NCBI GenBank assembly: GCA_020025875.1
Contig: JAHHRI010000002.1
Coordinates: 1-64,000, forward strand
Length of the DNA: 64,000 bases
Direction of reading: 5' to 3'
Source: Alphaproteobacteria bacterium
GTDB lineage: Bacteria > Pseudomonadota > Alphaproteobacteria > RF32 > CAG-239
Both the position numbers and the translations under genes were made by a program. This document shows, piece by piece, positions 52,561-61,937 of this stretch; position 1 is the stretch's first letter, and each line of letters opens with the position of its first letter. The notes under the pieces are model-generated. The model worked only from the letters and a program-made list of their open reading frames with translations, did not search any database and was not told the DNA's origin.

Positions 52561-53284
52561 GCAGGCATTTACCGCGGCGGAGAACACTGTCGGCTGCTTC
52601 GGAATAGGAACCGTCTGCATTGTGAATGGTCAATCCGGAGAGAATCCTTGCCGGCGCTTTAGAATCTTTGCGCGCGGAAATTAATATGCGTTTGGCGGGT
52701 TGTCCCGCTTTTGAATAAAGCGGAATGACGGTAACGGCGCCTGCTTTGTTATGCAGCGCGGCAAGGGTTTCCGTCAGCGCTGCCGTGCGATTGATCATGT
52801 AGAAATATCCTTGCGGGCGCATCATTTTTAGGGCAAAGGCAATCCACGACGCCAAATTGAACTGCTGATAATTGTGGGCAAAGGCTTTGCCGATATTGGG
52901 GGACGGCATATCATGTTCGGCGTAGGGCGGGTTGGTGATAACATGATGAAAGCTGCAGTTGGCAATATTTGGCAGTGGTCGGCGAATGTCGCAATTAAGG
53001 TAATGCAAATTGCCAAAACCGTTGGCTTCGGCACTTAGGTTGGACAGTTCGCTCAGTTGGGGTTGAATTTCCAATCCGGTTATTTTGCAGTCAGGAAAGC
53101 GGTGGGCAAGACATAAAGAAACGGCACCGGTGCCCGAACCGATGTCCAAAATTTGTTCGTTCGGCGCCGCACGGCTGACCAATGCCGACAAAAAAACGGC
53201 ATCAATCGAGGCGCGGTACCCGTTGTCGGGCTGAAAAATCCGCACCTGTCGGTCAAGCAGGTAATCTTCGCTGTAATCTACCAT
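52550..53284 (-). CDS. tRNA1(Val) adenine-N6 methyltransferase family protein
   Basis: 244 residues. Rossmann methyltransferase with ILDIGSGTGAVSLCLA (SAM loop) and the N6-adenine motif NPPY in VITNPPYAEHD. N-terminal FQPDNGYRASIDAVFLSA is typical of TrmN6/YfiC. Position 37 of tRNA-Val is the known target in E. coli; here inferred. Monocistronic; converges with the GGDEF-like gene. Confidence 0.85.
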   Translation of the reverse strand: MVDYSEDYLLDRQVRIFQPDNGYRASIDAVFLSALVSRAAPNEQILDIGSGTGAVSLCLAHRFPDCKITGLEIQPQLSELSNLSAEANGFGNLHYLNCDIRRPLPNIANCSFHHVITNPPYAEHDMPSPNIGKAFAHNYQQFNLASWIAFALKMMRPQGYFYMINRTAALTETLAALHNKAGAVTVIPLYSKAGQPAKRILISARKDSKAPARILSGLTIHNADGSYSEAADSVLRRGKCLPNL

Positions 53285-53311
53285 CGTCTGTTGTTCCGCT
53301 TATTTGCACGA

Positions 53312-53620
53312 TTATTTTTTCGTTGCCCGTTCGGAGGCTTGCCGCAACGATCTGACGGCGCTGGCGGCAATGTTTAAGCTTGAGGCGGCATTGATGTCAT
53401 CGCCGTTTAAATTTAAACGTCGCATACAAAGACGTAATGCTTCCTGAGCGGCAGTCCACTCGTCGGCTGAGAGTTTTCCGCTTTCCTGCCAGCCGTAGAT
53501 TTCTCCCAGCATACAAGAATTGAGCCGGCCGGTTGTCGTCCGCGGGGTTTTGTCGATCGGCGTTGCGGCGCAGCCGACAATCAGCAGAGAGGAAAGGACG
53601 GCGATTGTGGTTTTGAGCAT
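53312..53620 (-). CDS. Small lipoprotein
   Basis: 102 residues. Lipobox LLIVGC (Cys17); the mature part is helical with two more Cys (RLNSCMLGEIYGW and LRLCMRRLN). No family recognised. GGAG six bases upstream fixes the ATG; the frame continues upstream without a signal. It lies 27 bases upstream of the methyltransferase start, on the same strand. Confidence 0.65.
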   Translation of the reverse strand: MLKTTIAVLSSLLIVGCAATPIDKTPRTTTGRLNSCMLGEIYGWQESGKLSADEWTAAQEALRLCMRRLNLNGDDINAASSLNIAASAVRSLRQASERATKK

Positions 53621-53796
53621 GGTTTTCTCCTTTGTTTTTTTTGTTTTCATCCAACTTAAGAAAATTTTGCAAAGATTAGGTTAACAAATAAAAATATCTT
53701 CAAAAATGTCATTTTTTGATAGATTTTTGCATTCTTCCATGCTATAGGGAAAGCAGAAATTTTTTCTAACATGGTTAACATTTACAAGGAAATAAA

Positions 53797-56700
53797 ATGT
53801 CAGAAGTGAAAATGAAAATGATGGACGGCAACGAGGCGGCTGCTTCGGTCGCTCATCGTATGAATGAAGTCTGCGTCATTTACCCGATTACCCCGTCCTC
53901 GCCGATGGGCGAATGGGCTGACGCATGGTCTGCCGCCAAGCAGAAAAACTTGTGGGGTATTGTGCCGGAAGTGCAGGAAATGCAATCCGAGGCTGGTGCC
54001 GCCGGTGCCTGTCACGGTTCCGTACAGGCAGGCGCCCTGACCACAACCTTTACCGCTTCTCAGGGGCTGCTTTTGATGATCCCCAATATGTACAAGATTG
54101 CCGGTGAGTTGTCTCCGTTTGTTATGCATGTGGCAGCCCGTTCGCTGGCTTATCATGCCCTGTCCATTTTCGGTGATCATACCGACGTTATGAGCTGTCG
54201 CCAGACCGGTTTTGCCATGTTGGCTTCCAACTCGGTGCAGGAAGCTCACGATATGGCTGCAATCGCTCAGACTTCCACCCTGCGTTCGCGCGTTCCGTTT
54301 ATGCACTTCTTTGACGGGTTCCGCACCTCTCACGAAATTAAAAAGACAAAAGTGCTTTCCGATGATGATTTGAGAGCAATGTTGGAAGGCGTGGACTATG
54401 CTTTCAACGCCAAACACGCACTGCGTCCGGAAGCGCCGGTTGTTCGCGGTACCGCACAAAATCCCGATGTCTTTTTCCAAGGGCGCGAAGCTTGCAACCC
54501 TTATTATGATAAAGTGGAAGGCATTGTTCAGGAAGAAATGGACAAGTTCGCCAAAATTTCCGGTCGTCAGTATCGGGTTGTTGACTACACCGGCGCTGCC
54601 GATGCCGAACAGGTTATCGTGATTATGGGTTCTGGCGCCGAAACGGTTGAAGAAACAATCAGCTACCTGAACGACGAAGGCGCAAAGCTGGGCGTTTTGA
54701 AAGTTCATTTGTATCGTCCGTTCCCCGAAAAGTCTTTCCTGAAAGCCTTGCCGAAATCGGTTAAGGTGGTTTCCGTTTTGGATCGCACCAAGGAATCTGG
54801 TTCGATCGGTGAGCCGTTGTATCTTGACGTGGTTGCCACTTTGACACAGGCTTTTGCCAACGGCGAAATAGCCAATATGCCGAAAATTGTCGGCGGACGC
54901 TATGGTTTGTCCTCCAAAGAGTTTACTCCGGGTATGGTTAAGGCCGTATTTGATAATGGTTTTGCCGCTCACCCGATCAACGGTTTTGCCGTCGGCATTA
55001 CCGATGACGTAACTCACAAATCTTTGGCTTTTGACGATTCAATCGATACCGAACCCAAAGATGTCGTCCGCGCGGTATTTTATGGCTTGGGCGCAGACGG
55101 TACGGTCGGTGCCAATAAAAACTCAATCAAAATTATTGCCGAAGATGCCGGCAAATATGGTCAGGGCTATTTTGTTTACGACTCTCGCAAATCGGGTTCC
55201 ATGACCACTTCTCACTTGCGTTTTTCGGATAACCCGATTAAATCGGCTTATCTGATTAATAAAGCGGACTTTGTCGCCTGTCACCAGTTCCCGTTTATGA
55301 ACAAGGTGGATATTTTGAAAATTGCTAAGCCGGGGGCGACCTTCCTGCTGAATGCACCTTATGATGCCAAAGAAGTATGGAATCACCTGCCGATTGAAGT
55401 TCAGGAAGAAATTATTGCCAAAAAGCTGAACTTCTACAGCATCAACGCCATTGAGGTTGCGCGCGAAACTGGTATGGGACAGCGCATTAACACGGTTATG
55501 CAAACCTGTTTCTTCGCCATTTCCAATATCTTGCCCAAAGATGAGGCTATTGCGCAGATCAAAAACGCCATTAAGAAAACCTACAGCAAAAAAGGCGATG
55601 CCATTGTTCAGAAAAACTTTGCCGCGGTTGATGCCTCGCTTGCTCACCTGCACAAGGTGGAATATCCGTCTGAGGTTACTTCGACTTTCCGTCGTCAGGC
55701 TCCCGTTCCTGCCAATGCGCCGGAGTTTGTTAAGAAACTGACGGCCGAGCTGATTGCCGACCGCGGTGACAAACTGCCCGTTTCGGCTTTTGGCGAAGTT
55801 GTCGACGGCACATGGCCGACAGGTACCACTCAATATGAAAAACGCTGCATTGCTACGGAAATTCCAGTTTGGGATCCTGCCGTCTGCATTCAATGCGGCA
55901 AGTGTTCTCTTGTTTGCCCGCACGGGGTTATCCGTATGAAGATCGCTTCTGAAGACGAATTGAAAAATGCCCCCGCCGGCTTTAAGTCTGCCGCCTATAA
56001 GGGTAAGGAATTTGCCGGCAAACAGTTTATCTGGCAAATGTCGCCGGAAGATTGTACCGGTTGCGGTATCTGCGTTTCTGCCTGTCCGGCAAAAAATAAG
56101 GCCGATCCGAGCAAAAAGGCAATCAATATGGAGCATATCGAAAACCATCTTGAGGAGCAGGTTGCCTGCTGGAATTTCTTTGAAAAACTGCCGTATGTCA
56201 AGCGCACGGAAGTTGCCAAAAATCTGCCCAAGACTACCCAGATGATTCAACCATTGTTTGAGTTCTCCGGTGCTTGCGCCGGTTGTGGCGAAACACCGTA
56301 TGTTAAGTTGCTGACACAGTTGTTCGGTGACCGTATGGTGGTTGCCAATGCGACCGGTTGTTCCTCCATTTATTCCGGTAACTTGCCGACAACTCCTTAT
56401 GCCAAAGACGAAAAAGGACATGGTCCGGCTTGGGCAAACTCGCTGTTTGAAGACAACGCGGAGTTTGGTTTGGGTATGAGATTTTCGATTGATCAGCAAA
56501 CGGCTTTTGCCAAAAAGCTGTTGGAAGATCAGAAAGATCAGATCGGCGCCGAACTGGTTGAAAAAATTCTGACCAACCCACAGTCGACAGATGCCGAAAT
56601 TGATGAACAGCGCGCCAATGTTAAGGCTTTGCGTGAAAAACTGGCAACGGTTGACAGCGAGGAAGCCAAACACCTGAACGAACTGGCAGACTACCTGATT

Positions 56701-57378
56701 AAAAAGTCGGTATGGATTTTGGGCGGCGACGGCTGGGCTTATGATATCGGCTTCGGCGGTTTGGATCATGCCATTGCTTCCGGTAAAAACATCAATATTT
56801 TGGTTATGGATACGGGCGTTTATTCCAACACCGGTGGTCAGCAGTCTAAAGCGACTCCGATGGGCGCTTCCGCCAAATTTGCTACTGCCGGTAAGGCACT
56901 GCCGAAGAAAGATCTTGGTATGATTGCCATGTCTTACGGCAATGTCTATGTGGCTCAAATTTCCGTTGGTGCCAACGATATGCAGACGATTAAGGCTCTA
57001 AACGAGGCAGAAGCTTATGACGGTCCGTCTCTGATTATTGCTTACTCGCACTGTATTGCCCAAGGCTTTAACTTGGCTGACGGTTTGGAACACCAGAAAA
57101 ATGCCGTTGAAACAGGAAGCTGGCCGCTTTATCGTTACAATCCGGAAAACGTTGATGCCGGTAAGGCGCCGTTGATGCTTGACTCTAAAGCACCGAGCAA
57201 GCCGTTGTCCGACTATATGTCGAACGAAACCCGTTTTCAGGTTGTTAACAAGATGAACCCCGAACGTTATGAAACTTTGCTCAACAGAGCTCAGGAAAAC
57301 GTTAAGGAAAAACGCAGCTTGTTGGAACATATGGCAGAATACAAAGTCGAAGAAACAGATTCTCCGGCTGCGGAATAA
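53797..57378 (+). CDS. nifJ: Pyruvate:ferredoxin (flavodoxin) oxidoreductase
   Basis: 1193 residues, single-chain PFOR. It converts pyruvate and CoA to acetyl-CoA and CO2 while reducing ferredoxin. Domains in order: pyruvate-binding I (YPITPSSPMGEWAD), II, CoA domain, a ferredoxin-like domain with two 4Fe-4S sites (CIQCGKCSLVCP near 696 and CTGCGICVSACP near 753), and the TPP domain with a third cluster (CAGCGETPY near 826, NATGCSSIYSG) and GDGWAYDIGFGGLDHA. All cluster Cys are present. Marks anaerobic metabolism. Monocistronic with its own terminator. Confidence 0.97.
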   Translation: MSEVKMKMMDGNEAAASVAHRMNEVCVIYPITPSSPMGEWADAWSAAKQKNLWGIVPEVQEMQSEAGAAGACHGSVQAGALTTTFTASQGLLLMIPNMYKIAGELSPFVMHVAARSLAYHALSIFGDHTDVMSCRQTGFAMLASNSVQEAHDMAAIAQTSTLRSRVPFMHFFDGFRTSHEIKKTKVLSDDDLRAMLEGVDYAFNAKHALRPEAPVVRGTAQNPDVFFQGREACNPYYDKVEGIVQEEMDKFAKISGRQYRVVDYTGAADAEQVIVIMGSGAETVEETISYLNDEGAKLGVLKVHLYRPFPEKSFLKALPKSVKVVSVLDRTKESGSIGEPLYLDVVATLTQAFANGEIANMPKIVGGRYGLSSKEFTPGMVKAVFDNGFAAHPINGFAVGITDDVTHKSLAFDDSIDTEPKDVVRAVFYGLGADGTVGANKNSIKIIAEDAGKYGQGYFVYDSRKSGSMTTSHLRFSDNPIKSAYLINKADFVACHQFPFMNKVDILKIAKPGATFLLNAPYDAKEVWNHLPIEVQEEIIAKKLNFYSINAIEVARETGMGQRINTVMQTCFFAISNILPKDEAIAQIKNAIKKTYSKKGDAIVQKNFAAVDASLAHLHKVEYPSEVTSTFRRQAPVPANAPEFVKKLTAELIADRGDKLPVSAFGEVVDGTWPTGTTQYEKRCIATEIPVWDPAVCIQCGKCSLVCPHGVIRMKIASEDELKNAPAGFKSAAYKGKEFAGKQFIWQMSPEDCTGCGICVSACPAKNKADPSKKAINMEHIENHLEEQVACWNFFEKLPYVKRTEVAKNLPKTTQMIQPLFEFSGACAGCGETPYVKLLTQLFGDRMVVANATGCSSIYSGNLPTTPYAKDEKGHGPAWANSLFEDNAEFGLGMRFSIDQQTAFAKKLLEDQKDQIGAELVEKILTNPQSTDAEIDEQRANVKALREKLATVDSEEAKHLNELADYLIKKSVWILGGDGWAYDIGFGGLDHAIASGKNINILVMDTGVYSNTGGQQSKATPMGASAKFATAGKALPKKDLGMIAMSYGNVYVAQISVGANDMQTIKALNEAEAYDGPSLIIAYSHCIAQGFNLADGLEHQKNAVETGSWPLYRYNPENVDAGKAPLMLDSKAPSKPLSDYMSNETRFQVVNKMNPERYETLLNRAQENVKEKRSLLEHMAEYKVEETDSPAAE

Positions 57379-57396
57379 GCCTTGCTTTGACAGCAC

Positions 57397-57427
57397 AAAA
57401 AAGCACCTCTGACGAGGTGCTTTTTTT
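57397..57427 (+). terminator. Rho-independent terminator after nifJ
   Basis: AAAAGCACCTC, loop TGAC, GAGGTGCTTTT, then T-run. Confidence 0.85.
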
Positions 57428-57557
57428 GTGCAGACGGCACCCATCTGTTCTAACGGAAAATATTGATAAAGAAAAAACGTGTTTTATGCTTTTGTTTTAC
57501 AAAGCTTAGGTTGCGCTTGCCGTAGTGCTTTTCTTGAGAAGATGAGATTTTTAAAGC

Positions 57558-57586
57558 TTTACAAACACTTTTTCGCAAGGCATAAT
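57558..57586 (+). promoter_or_regulatory. Promoter of nagA-nagB
   Basis: TTTACA and CATAAT are separated by exactly 17 bases; the -10 lies 32 bases before the ATG. No repressor site is obvious. Confidence 0.6.
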
Positions 57587-57618
57587 GAAAAACATAAAAC
57601 TTATGGAGTGTAGAGGGC

Positions 57619-58779
57619 ATGGAAGGCGCCGTATGTCTGCATAACGCAACCATCTATACCGGTTTTTCGGTGATGAAAAACTGTGCAATTTATGTCAAAA
57701 ATGGCAAAATTGCCGATGTTTATAATGAAAAGAGATTTCAGCAAAAAAAATTTTCTCCCAAAGTGAGAATTATTGATATGTGCGGAGCCAATATTGTTCC
57801 GGGGTTTATTGATACACATATTCACGGCAGCGGGGGGTTTAGCACCGACGATATGACCGCCGAATCTATTCTCGGATTGTCGGAATTTTTGGCAGGTTTT
57901 GGGGTGTCGGCCTTTATCCCGACCATCAGCGCCACGCCGGAAGCCGAGTTGATGAAAAAAATTAAAGCCGTTGTGAAAGCCATGGGGAAAGAAAAAGGCG
58001 CGCGGATCTTGGGGATTCATCTGGAAGGGCCGTTTTTATCACCGGCACGGATCGGTGGACAGCCTGCCGAGGGGATTTCGCCGGTCGATTTGCCGTTGAT
58101 GGAGCGAATCTATAAGGCGGCTAAAGGAAAAATCATCAACATGACGGTGGCGCCGGAGTTGAAAAATATGCGCGAATTGGCGCTTTACTGCATTGAACGC
58201 AACATTATTTTGCAAGCAGGGCACACCGATGCAACCTACGAACAGATGATTGAGGGGATGCAGGTGAATATTGTGCACCTGACGCATATGTTTAATGCCA
58301 TGAGACCGTTGCACCACAGAGAGCCGGGGGTGGTCGGCGCAGGACTGATACATCGGGAAATTTCCTGTGAATTTATCGGCGACGGCGTGCATACCAATCC
58401 CAACCTGATAAAGCTTTTGATACAGAGCAAAACGGCGGATAAGCTGGTGCTGATTACCGATGCGCTGAAATATGCTCAGGTAACGCCGCCGGCAGATGCC
58501 GACTTCTATTTTGACAAATGTTTCAAACGTAAGCTTGATGAGGTGATTATCGGGTCCGGCATAACCATGCTTGATGGTTTTCGCAATTTGATTGCCTACG
58601 GCGTTTCGCCCGAAGATGCGGTGCGGATGGCCGCGGTTAATCCGGCGCGGATTATGCAACAAAGCGAGCGCGGGACACTTGTCCCCGGCCGCGTGGCAGA
58701 CTTAAACATTATGGACAAGAACTTTAACCTGATTGACAGCATGATCGGCGGCAATTTTGTACGGGAGAAAAAAATATGA
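57619..58779 (+). CDS. nagA: N-acetylglucosamine-6-phosphate deacetylase
   Basis: 386 residues. Amidohydrolase fold with the first metal motif [22 protein letters not shown] with the metal Glu, [11 protein letters not shown] and [16 protein letters not shown] for substrate and metal His, and the catalytic Asp in LITDALKYA. Product is glucosamine 6-phosphate for NagB, encoded next with a four-base overlap. It feeds amino sugar into glycolysis or the cell wall. Confidence 0.94.
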   Translation: MEGAVCLHNATIYTGFSVMKNCAIYVKNGKIADVYNEKRFQQKKFSPKVRIIDMCGANIVPGFIDTHIHGSGGFSTDDMTAESILGLSEFLAGFGVSAFIPTISATPEAELMKKIKAVVKAMGKEKGARILGIHLEGPFLSPARIGGQPAEGISPVDLPLMERIYKAAKGKIINMTVAPELKNMRELALYCIERNIILQAGHTDATYEQMIEGMQVNIVHLTHMFNAMRPLHHREPGVVGAGLIHREISCEFIGDGVHTNPNLIKLLIQSKTADKLVLITDALKYAQVTPPADADFYFDKCFKRKLDEVIIGSGITMLDGFRNLIAYGVSPEDAVRMAAVNPARIMQQSERGTLVPGRVADLNIMDKNFNLIDSMIGGNFVREKKI

Positions 58780-59582
58780 GAGTGATTATTAAAAAAGATT
58801 ATGACGCTTGTTCTTTGTGGGCGGCAAATTATGTGGCGTATAAAATTAAATCTTTCCGTCCGACAAGGGAAAAGCCTTTTGTATTGGGGCTGCCCACCGG
58901 TTCGACGCCGCTGGGAATGTACCGACTGCTGATTGAAATGGTGAAAGAAGGGAAACTTTCGTTTGCCAATGTGGTCACTTTTAACATGGACGAATATATC
59001 GGCTTGCCGCCGGCACATCCCCAAAGCTATCACTATTTTATGGAAGATCATTTTTTCAGACATATTGATATTCGCCCCGAAAACATCAATTTGTTAAACG
59101 GAATGACGCGCGACTTTGGTAAGGAATGTGCGGAATATGAGGAAAAAATCCGTAAATACGGCAAGATACATCTGTTTATCGGCGGGGTTGGCGAGGACGG
59201 GCATATTGCCTTTAACGAACCGGGATCGTCACTGGCATCGCGCACCCGCGTTAAAACGCTGACACGCGATACGATTAAGGCAAATTCCCGCTTTTTTGAA
59301 GGAGACGAAAGCCAAGTGCCGACCATGGCGCTAACTGTCGGCGTGGGGACGATTATGGATGCGGAAGAAGTGATGATTCTTGCCACCGGCGCTAAAAAAG
59401 CGCGCGCCTTGCGCCATGCGATTGAGTGCGGTGTTAATCATATGTGGCCGGTCAGTATGCTGCAAATGCACCGCTATGGGATCATTGTTTGTGATGAGCC
59501 GGCGGTCAGCGAATTGAAATCGGACAGCGTGCAATATTTTAAGGACATCGAAAGCCGGAAAATGCCGCCACGCGGCAGCTGA
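58776..59582 (+). CDS. nagB: Glucosamine-6-phosphate deaminase
   Basis: 268 residues. [25 protein letters not shown] and [17 protein letters not shown] (catalytic Asp, His, Glu) are intact. It isomerises and deaminates glucosamine 6-phosphate to fructose 6-phosphate plus ammonia. Coupled to nagA by ATGA overlap. Confidence 0.96.
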   Translation: MRVIIKKDYDACSLWAANYVAYKIKSFRPTREKPFVLGLPTGSTPLGMYRLLIEMVKEGKLSFANVVTFNMDEYIGLPPAHPQSYHYFMEDHFFRHIDIRPENINLLNGMTRDFGKECAEYEEKIRKYGKIHLFIGGVGEDGHIAFNEPGSSLASRTRVKTLTRDTIKANSRFFEGDESQVPTMALTVGVGTIMDAEEVMILATGAKKARALRHAIECGVNHMWPVSMLQMHRYGIIVCDEPAVSELKSDSVQYFKDIESRKMPPRGS

Positions 59583-59672
59583 TTGTCGGAGTGAAAATGC
59601 CGCCGTTTTTTGCTCTTGCCAAGCGTTGTTTTTTTTCTTATATTTCATGCAAATACTAAGGGAAGAACAAAA

Positions 59673-60716
59673 ATGGTTGAAGTGGTGACGTTGGGCTGTC
59701 GGATAAACAGTTACGAGTCTGAAATTCTAAAGGAAAAATTTGCCGATACCGATCAATTGGTGATTGTTAATACCTGCGCGGTGACACGCGAGGCAGAACG
59801 GCAATGTCGGCAGACGGTGCGGCGGTTGAGGCGAGAACGCCCGCAGGCCAAAATCGTGGTGACCGGTTGCGCCGCGCAAATTAATCCGAAGGCGTTTGCC
59901 CGTATGCCGGAGGTGGATTTGGTGCTCGGCAATCGGGAAAAAGCAGAGCTGGAAAAATATATTCAAAATGAAATTGTTGAAAAAACAATCGTCGGTGATA
60001 TTTTCAGTTATGATCAATATGACAACTTTTTAATTACCGGTTTTGAGGGCCGCCAGCGGGCTTTTGTGCAGATTCAGCAAGGTTGCGACCATCGCTGTAC
60101 CTATTGTATTGTGCCGTTTGCCCGCGGCAACAATCGCTCGGTTCCGGAGGACGAAGTGTTGCGCCAGATCGGCGTGTTGCTGGAACGGGGGTTTGAACAA
60201 ATCTGTTTGACCGGAGTCGATGCTTGTTCTTATCGGCCTTCTTTTGCCGGATTGGTGAAGAAAATTTTGGAAACATTTCCCAATTTGCCATCGCTGCAAT
60301 TCGGATCGTTGGATCCGGCAGCGGTTGATGATGAATTTATTGCCTTGGTCGGAAGCCATCAGAACGTTTGGCCTCATTTTCATCTTTCGGTACAGTCGGG
60401 CGACAATATGATTTTGAAAAGAATGCGCCGTCGTCATAGCCGCGAGGACGTGATCAATCTATGTGCCAAAATTCGTGCCGTGCGGCCGGAGGCAACTTTT
60501 GGGGCTGACTTTATCTGCGGTTTTCCGACAGAAAGCGACGAGGCATTTGCCAACACGGTGAAATTGGTCGAAGATGCGGGAATTGACAGGCTGCACGTGT
60601 TTCCGTACTCCGAACGTCCCGGAACACCGGCGGCGTTGATGCCGCAAGTGCCGGTTGAAGTGCGACGGGAAAGAGCCAAAATTTTACGCGGGAAAGGAGA
60701 GGTTGTTGATGGTTAG
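59673..60716 (+). CDS. mtaB: tRNA t6A37 methylthiotransferase MtaB
   Basis: 347 residues. N-terminal UPF0004 domain with three Cys (LGCRINSYESE, NTCAVT, TGCAAQ) for one 4Fe-4S cluster, and a radical SAM core with CDHRCTYCIVP (near 137-144). LGCRINSYES distinguishes MtaB from MiaB. The C-terminal TRAM domain is short or missing: the protein ends soon after RRERAKILRGKG. ATG has GGAAG upstream; overlap with ftsY is eight bases. Confidence 0.9.
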   Translation: MVEVVTLGCRINSYESEILKEKFADTDQLVIVNTCAVTREAERQCRQTVRRLRRERPQAKIVVTGCAAQINPKAFARMPEVDLVLGNREKAELEKYIQNEIVEKTIVGDIFSYDQYDNFLITGFEGRQRAFVQIQQGCDHRCTYCIVPFARGNNRSVPEDEVLRQIGVLLERGFEQICLTGVDACSYRPSFAGLVKKILETFPNLPSLQFGSLDPAAVDDEFIALVGSHQNVWPHFHLSVQSGDNMILKRMRRRHSREDVINLCAKIRAVRPEATFGADFICGFPTESDEAFANTVKLVEDAGIDRLHVFPYSERPGTPAALMPQVPVEVRRERAKILRGKGEVVDG

Positions 60717-61623
60717 TTGGTTGGAAAAACTGGGACTGGGGTTGAAAAAGTCATCGCAGAAAATCGGCGGTGGCATCAGTGATATCTTTACCAAAAAAAG
60801 ACTGGATACGGAAACGCTGGCAGAGCTGGAAGATTTGCTGATTGCATCAGACGTAGGCGTTAAAACGGCGGCAAAAATTGTCAATGAATTTTCCAAAATG
60901 AGGCAAGACAAAGAGATTTCCGTGCAGGAAATTCGAGAAAAACTGGCGGCGGAATTGGCAAAGATTTTGTTTCCTTGTGAACGGAAGTTTGCGGTTTCTG
61001 ACAACAAAAGACCGTTTGTCGTTTTGATGGCAGGGGTCAACGGTGCCGGCAAAACCACCACCATCGGCAAGCTGGCAACAAAACTAAAAGCCCAAGGGTT
61101 GCAGGTTTCTTTGATTGCGGCAGACACTTTTCGGGCGGCGGCGGTTGAGCAATTAAAAGTATGGGGTGAGCGTTCAAAGGTGAGGGTTTTTGCCGGCGAA
61201 GACGGTTGCGACAGTGCCGGATTGTGTTTTGACGGTCTGAAGGAGGCGCTTGTTAAAGGTGATGATGTGGTGTTTGTTGATACGGCAGGCAGGTTGCAAA
61301 ATAAAAACGGTCTGATGGATGAGTTGAAAAAAATTGTGCGGGTTATGCAAAAAGTGGTACCTGACGCCCCGCACGAAACGCTTTTGACATTAGATGCCAC
61401 GACCGGACAAAACGCGCTTTCGCAAGTGGCGGTTTTTAAACAATGTGTGGCTGTTTCCGGACTGGTGATTACCAAGCTCGACGGAACGGCTAAAGGCGGC
61501 GTGGTGGCTGCCATTGCCGGCGAAAATCCGACCCCCGTCTATTATATCGGCGTTGGTGAAGGAATAGACGATTTGGACGAATTTCGGGCAGCGGATTATG
61601 CGCGAAATTTGGTTGGTTTATGA
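60709..61623 (+). CDS. ftsY: Signal recognition particle receptor FtsY
   Basis: 304 residues. SRP GTPase: helical N domain (about 10-85), then G1 GVNGAGKTTTIGKLA near 110, AADTFRAAAVEQL, DTAGRLQNKNGLM and TKLDGTAKGG. The acidic A domain of E. coli FtsY is lacking; a short amphipathic N-terminus (WLEKLGLGLKKSSQ) would bind the membrane. GGAGAGG upstream of ATG 60709. Confidence 0.95.
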   Translation: MVSWLEKLGLGLKKSSQKIGGGISDIFTKKRLDTETLAELEDLLIASDVGVKTAAKIVNEFSKMRQDKEISVQEIREKLAAELAKILFPCERKFAVSDNKRPFVVLMAGVNGAGKTTTIGKLATKLKAQGLQVSLIAADTFRAAAVEQLKVWGERSKVRVFAGEDGCDSAGLCFDGLKEALVKGDDVVFVDTAGRLQNKNGLMDELKKIVRVMQKVVPDAPHETLLTLDATTGQNALSQVAVFKQCVAVSGLVITKLDGTAKGGVVAAIAGENPTPVYYIGVGEGIDDLDEFRAADYARNLVGL

Positions 61624-61937
61624 TGGGCTTGCAACAACAAAAGCCTCTTTCTTGAGCTGCTGCGGACGGATCTTTGTTGCAAAATGCTGAATTTGTTTGA
61701 CAATAATAGCGTAAGATAGTAACATTTAAATGTTTATTTATGAGTATGTTCATTATTAGGTTTATTTTTGATTGTTGTTTTTTGAGTTCCGCTCAAGACG
61801 ATGATTGTTAAAATTGTGGCCGAAATTGAAGTAACTCTGCAAATAGGCAATTTTCCGGATGCTTTTGCATCGTCTCTCGGAAAATTTCATAATTTTACCC
61901 AATCGGAGACTAGGGCGCCATTAAAACAAATTATATT
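61624..61937. other. Gene-free stretch after ftsY
   Basis: No reading frame. One imperfect hairpin at 61850-61886 (AATTTTCCG with CGGAAAATT, GATGC/GCATC inside), about 50 bases before the next gene. Confidence 0.35.

Noticed and set aside
53800..55017. 405-residue open frame on the minus strand inside nifJ
   Set aside because: Antisense shadow of nifJ with no domain or ribosome-binding site.
55123..56958. 611-residue open frame on the minus strand inside nifJ
   Set aside because: It lies entirely antisense to nifJ, has no recognisable motif, and comes from the biased third-position use of the real gene.
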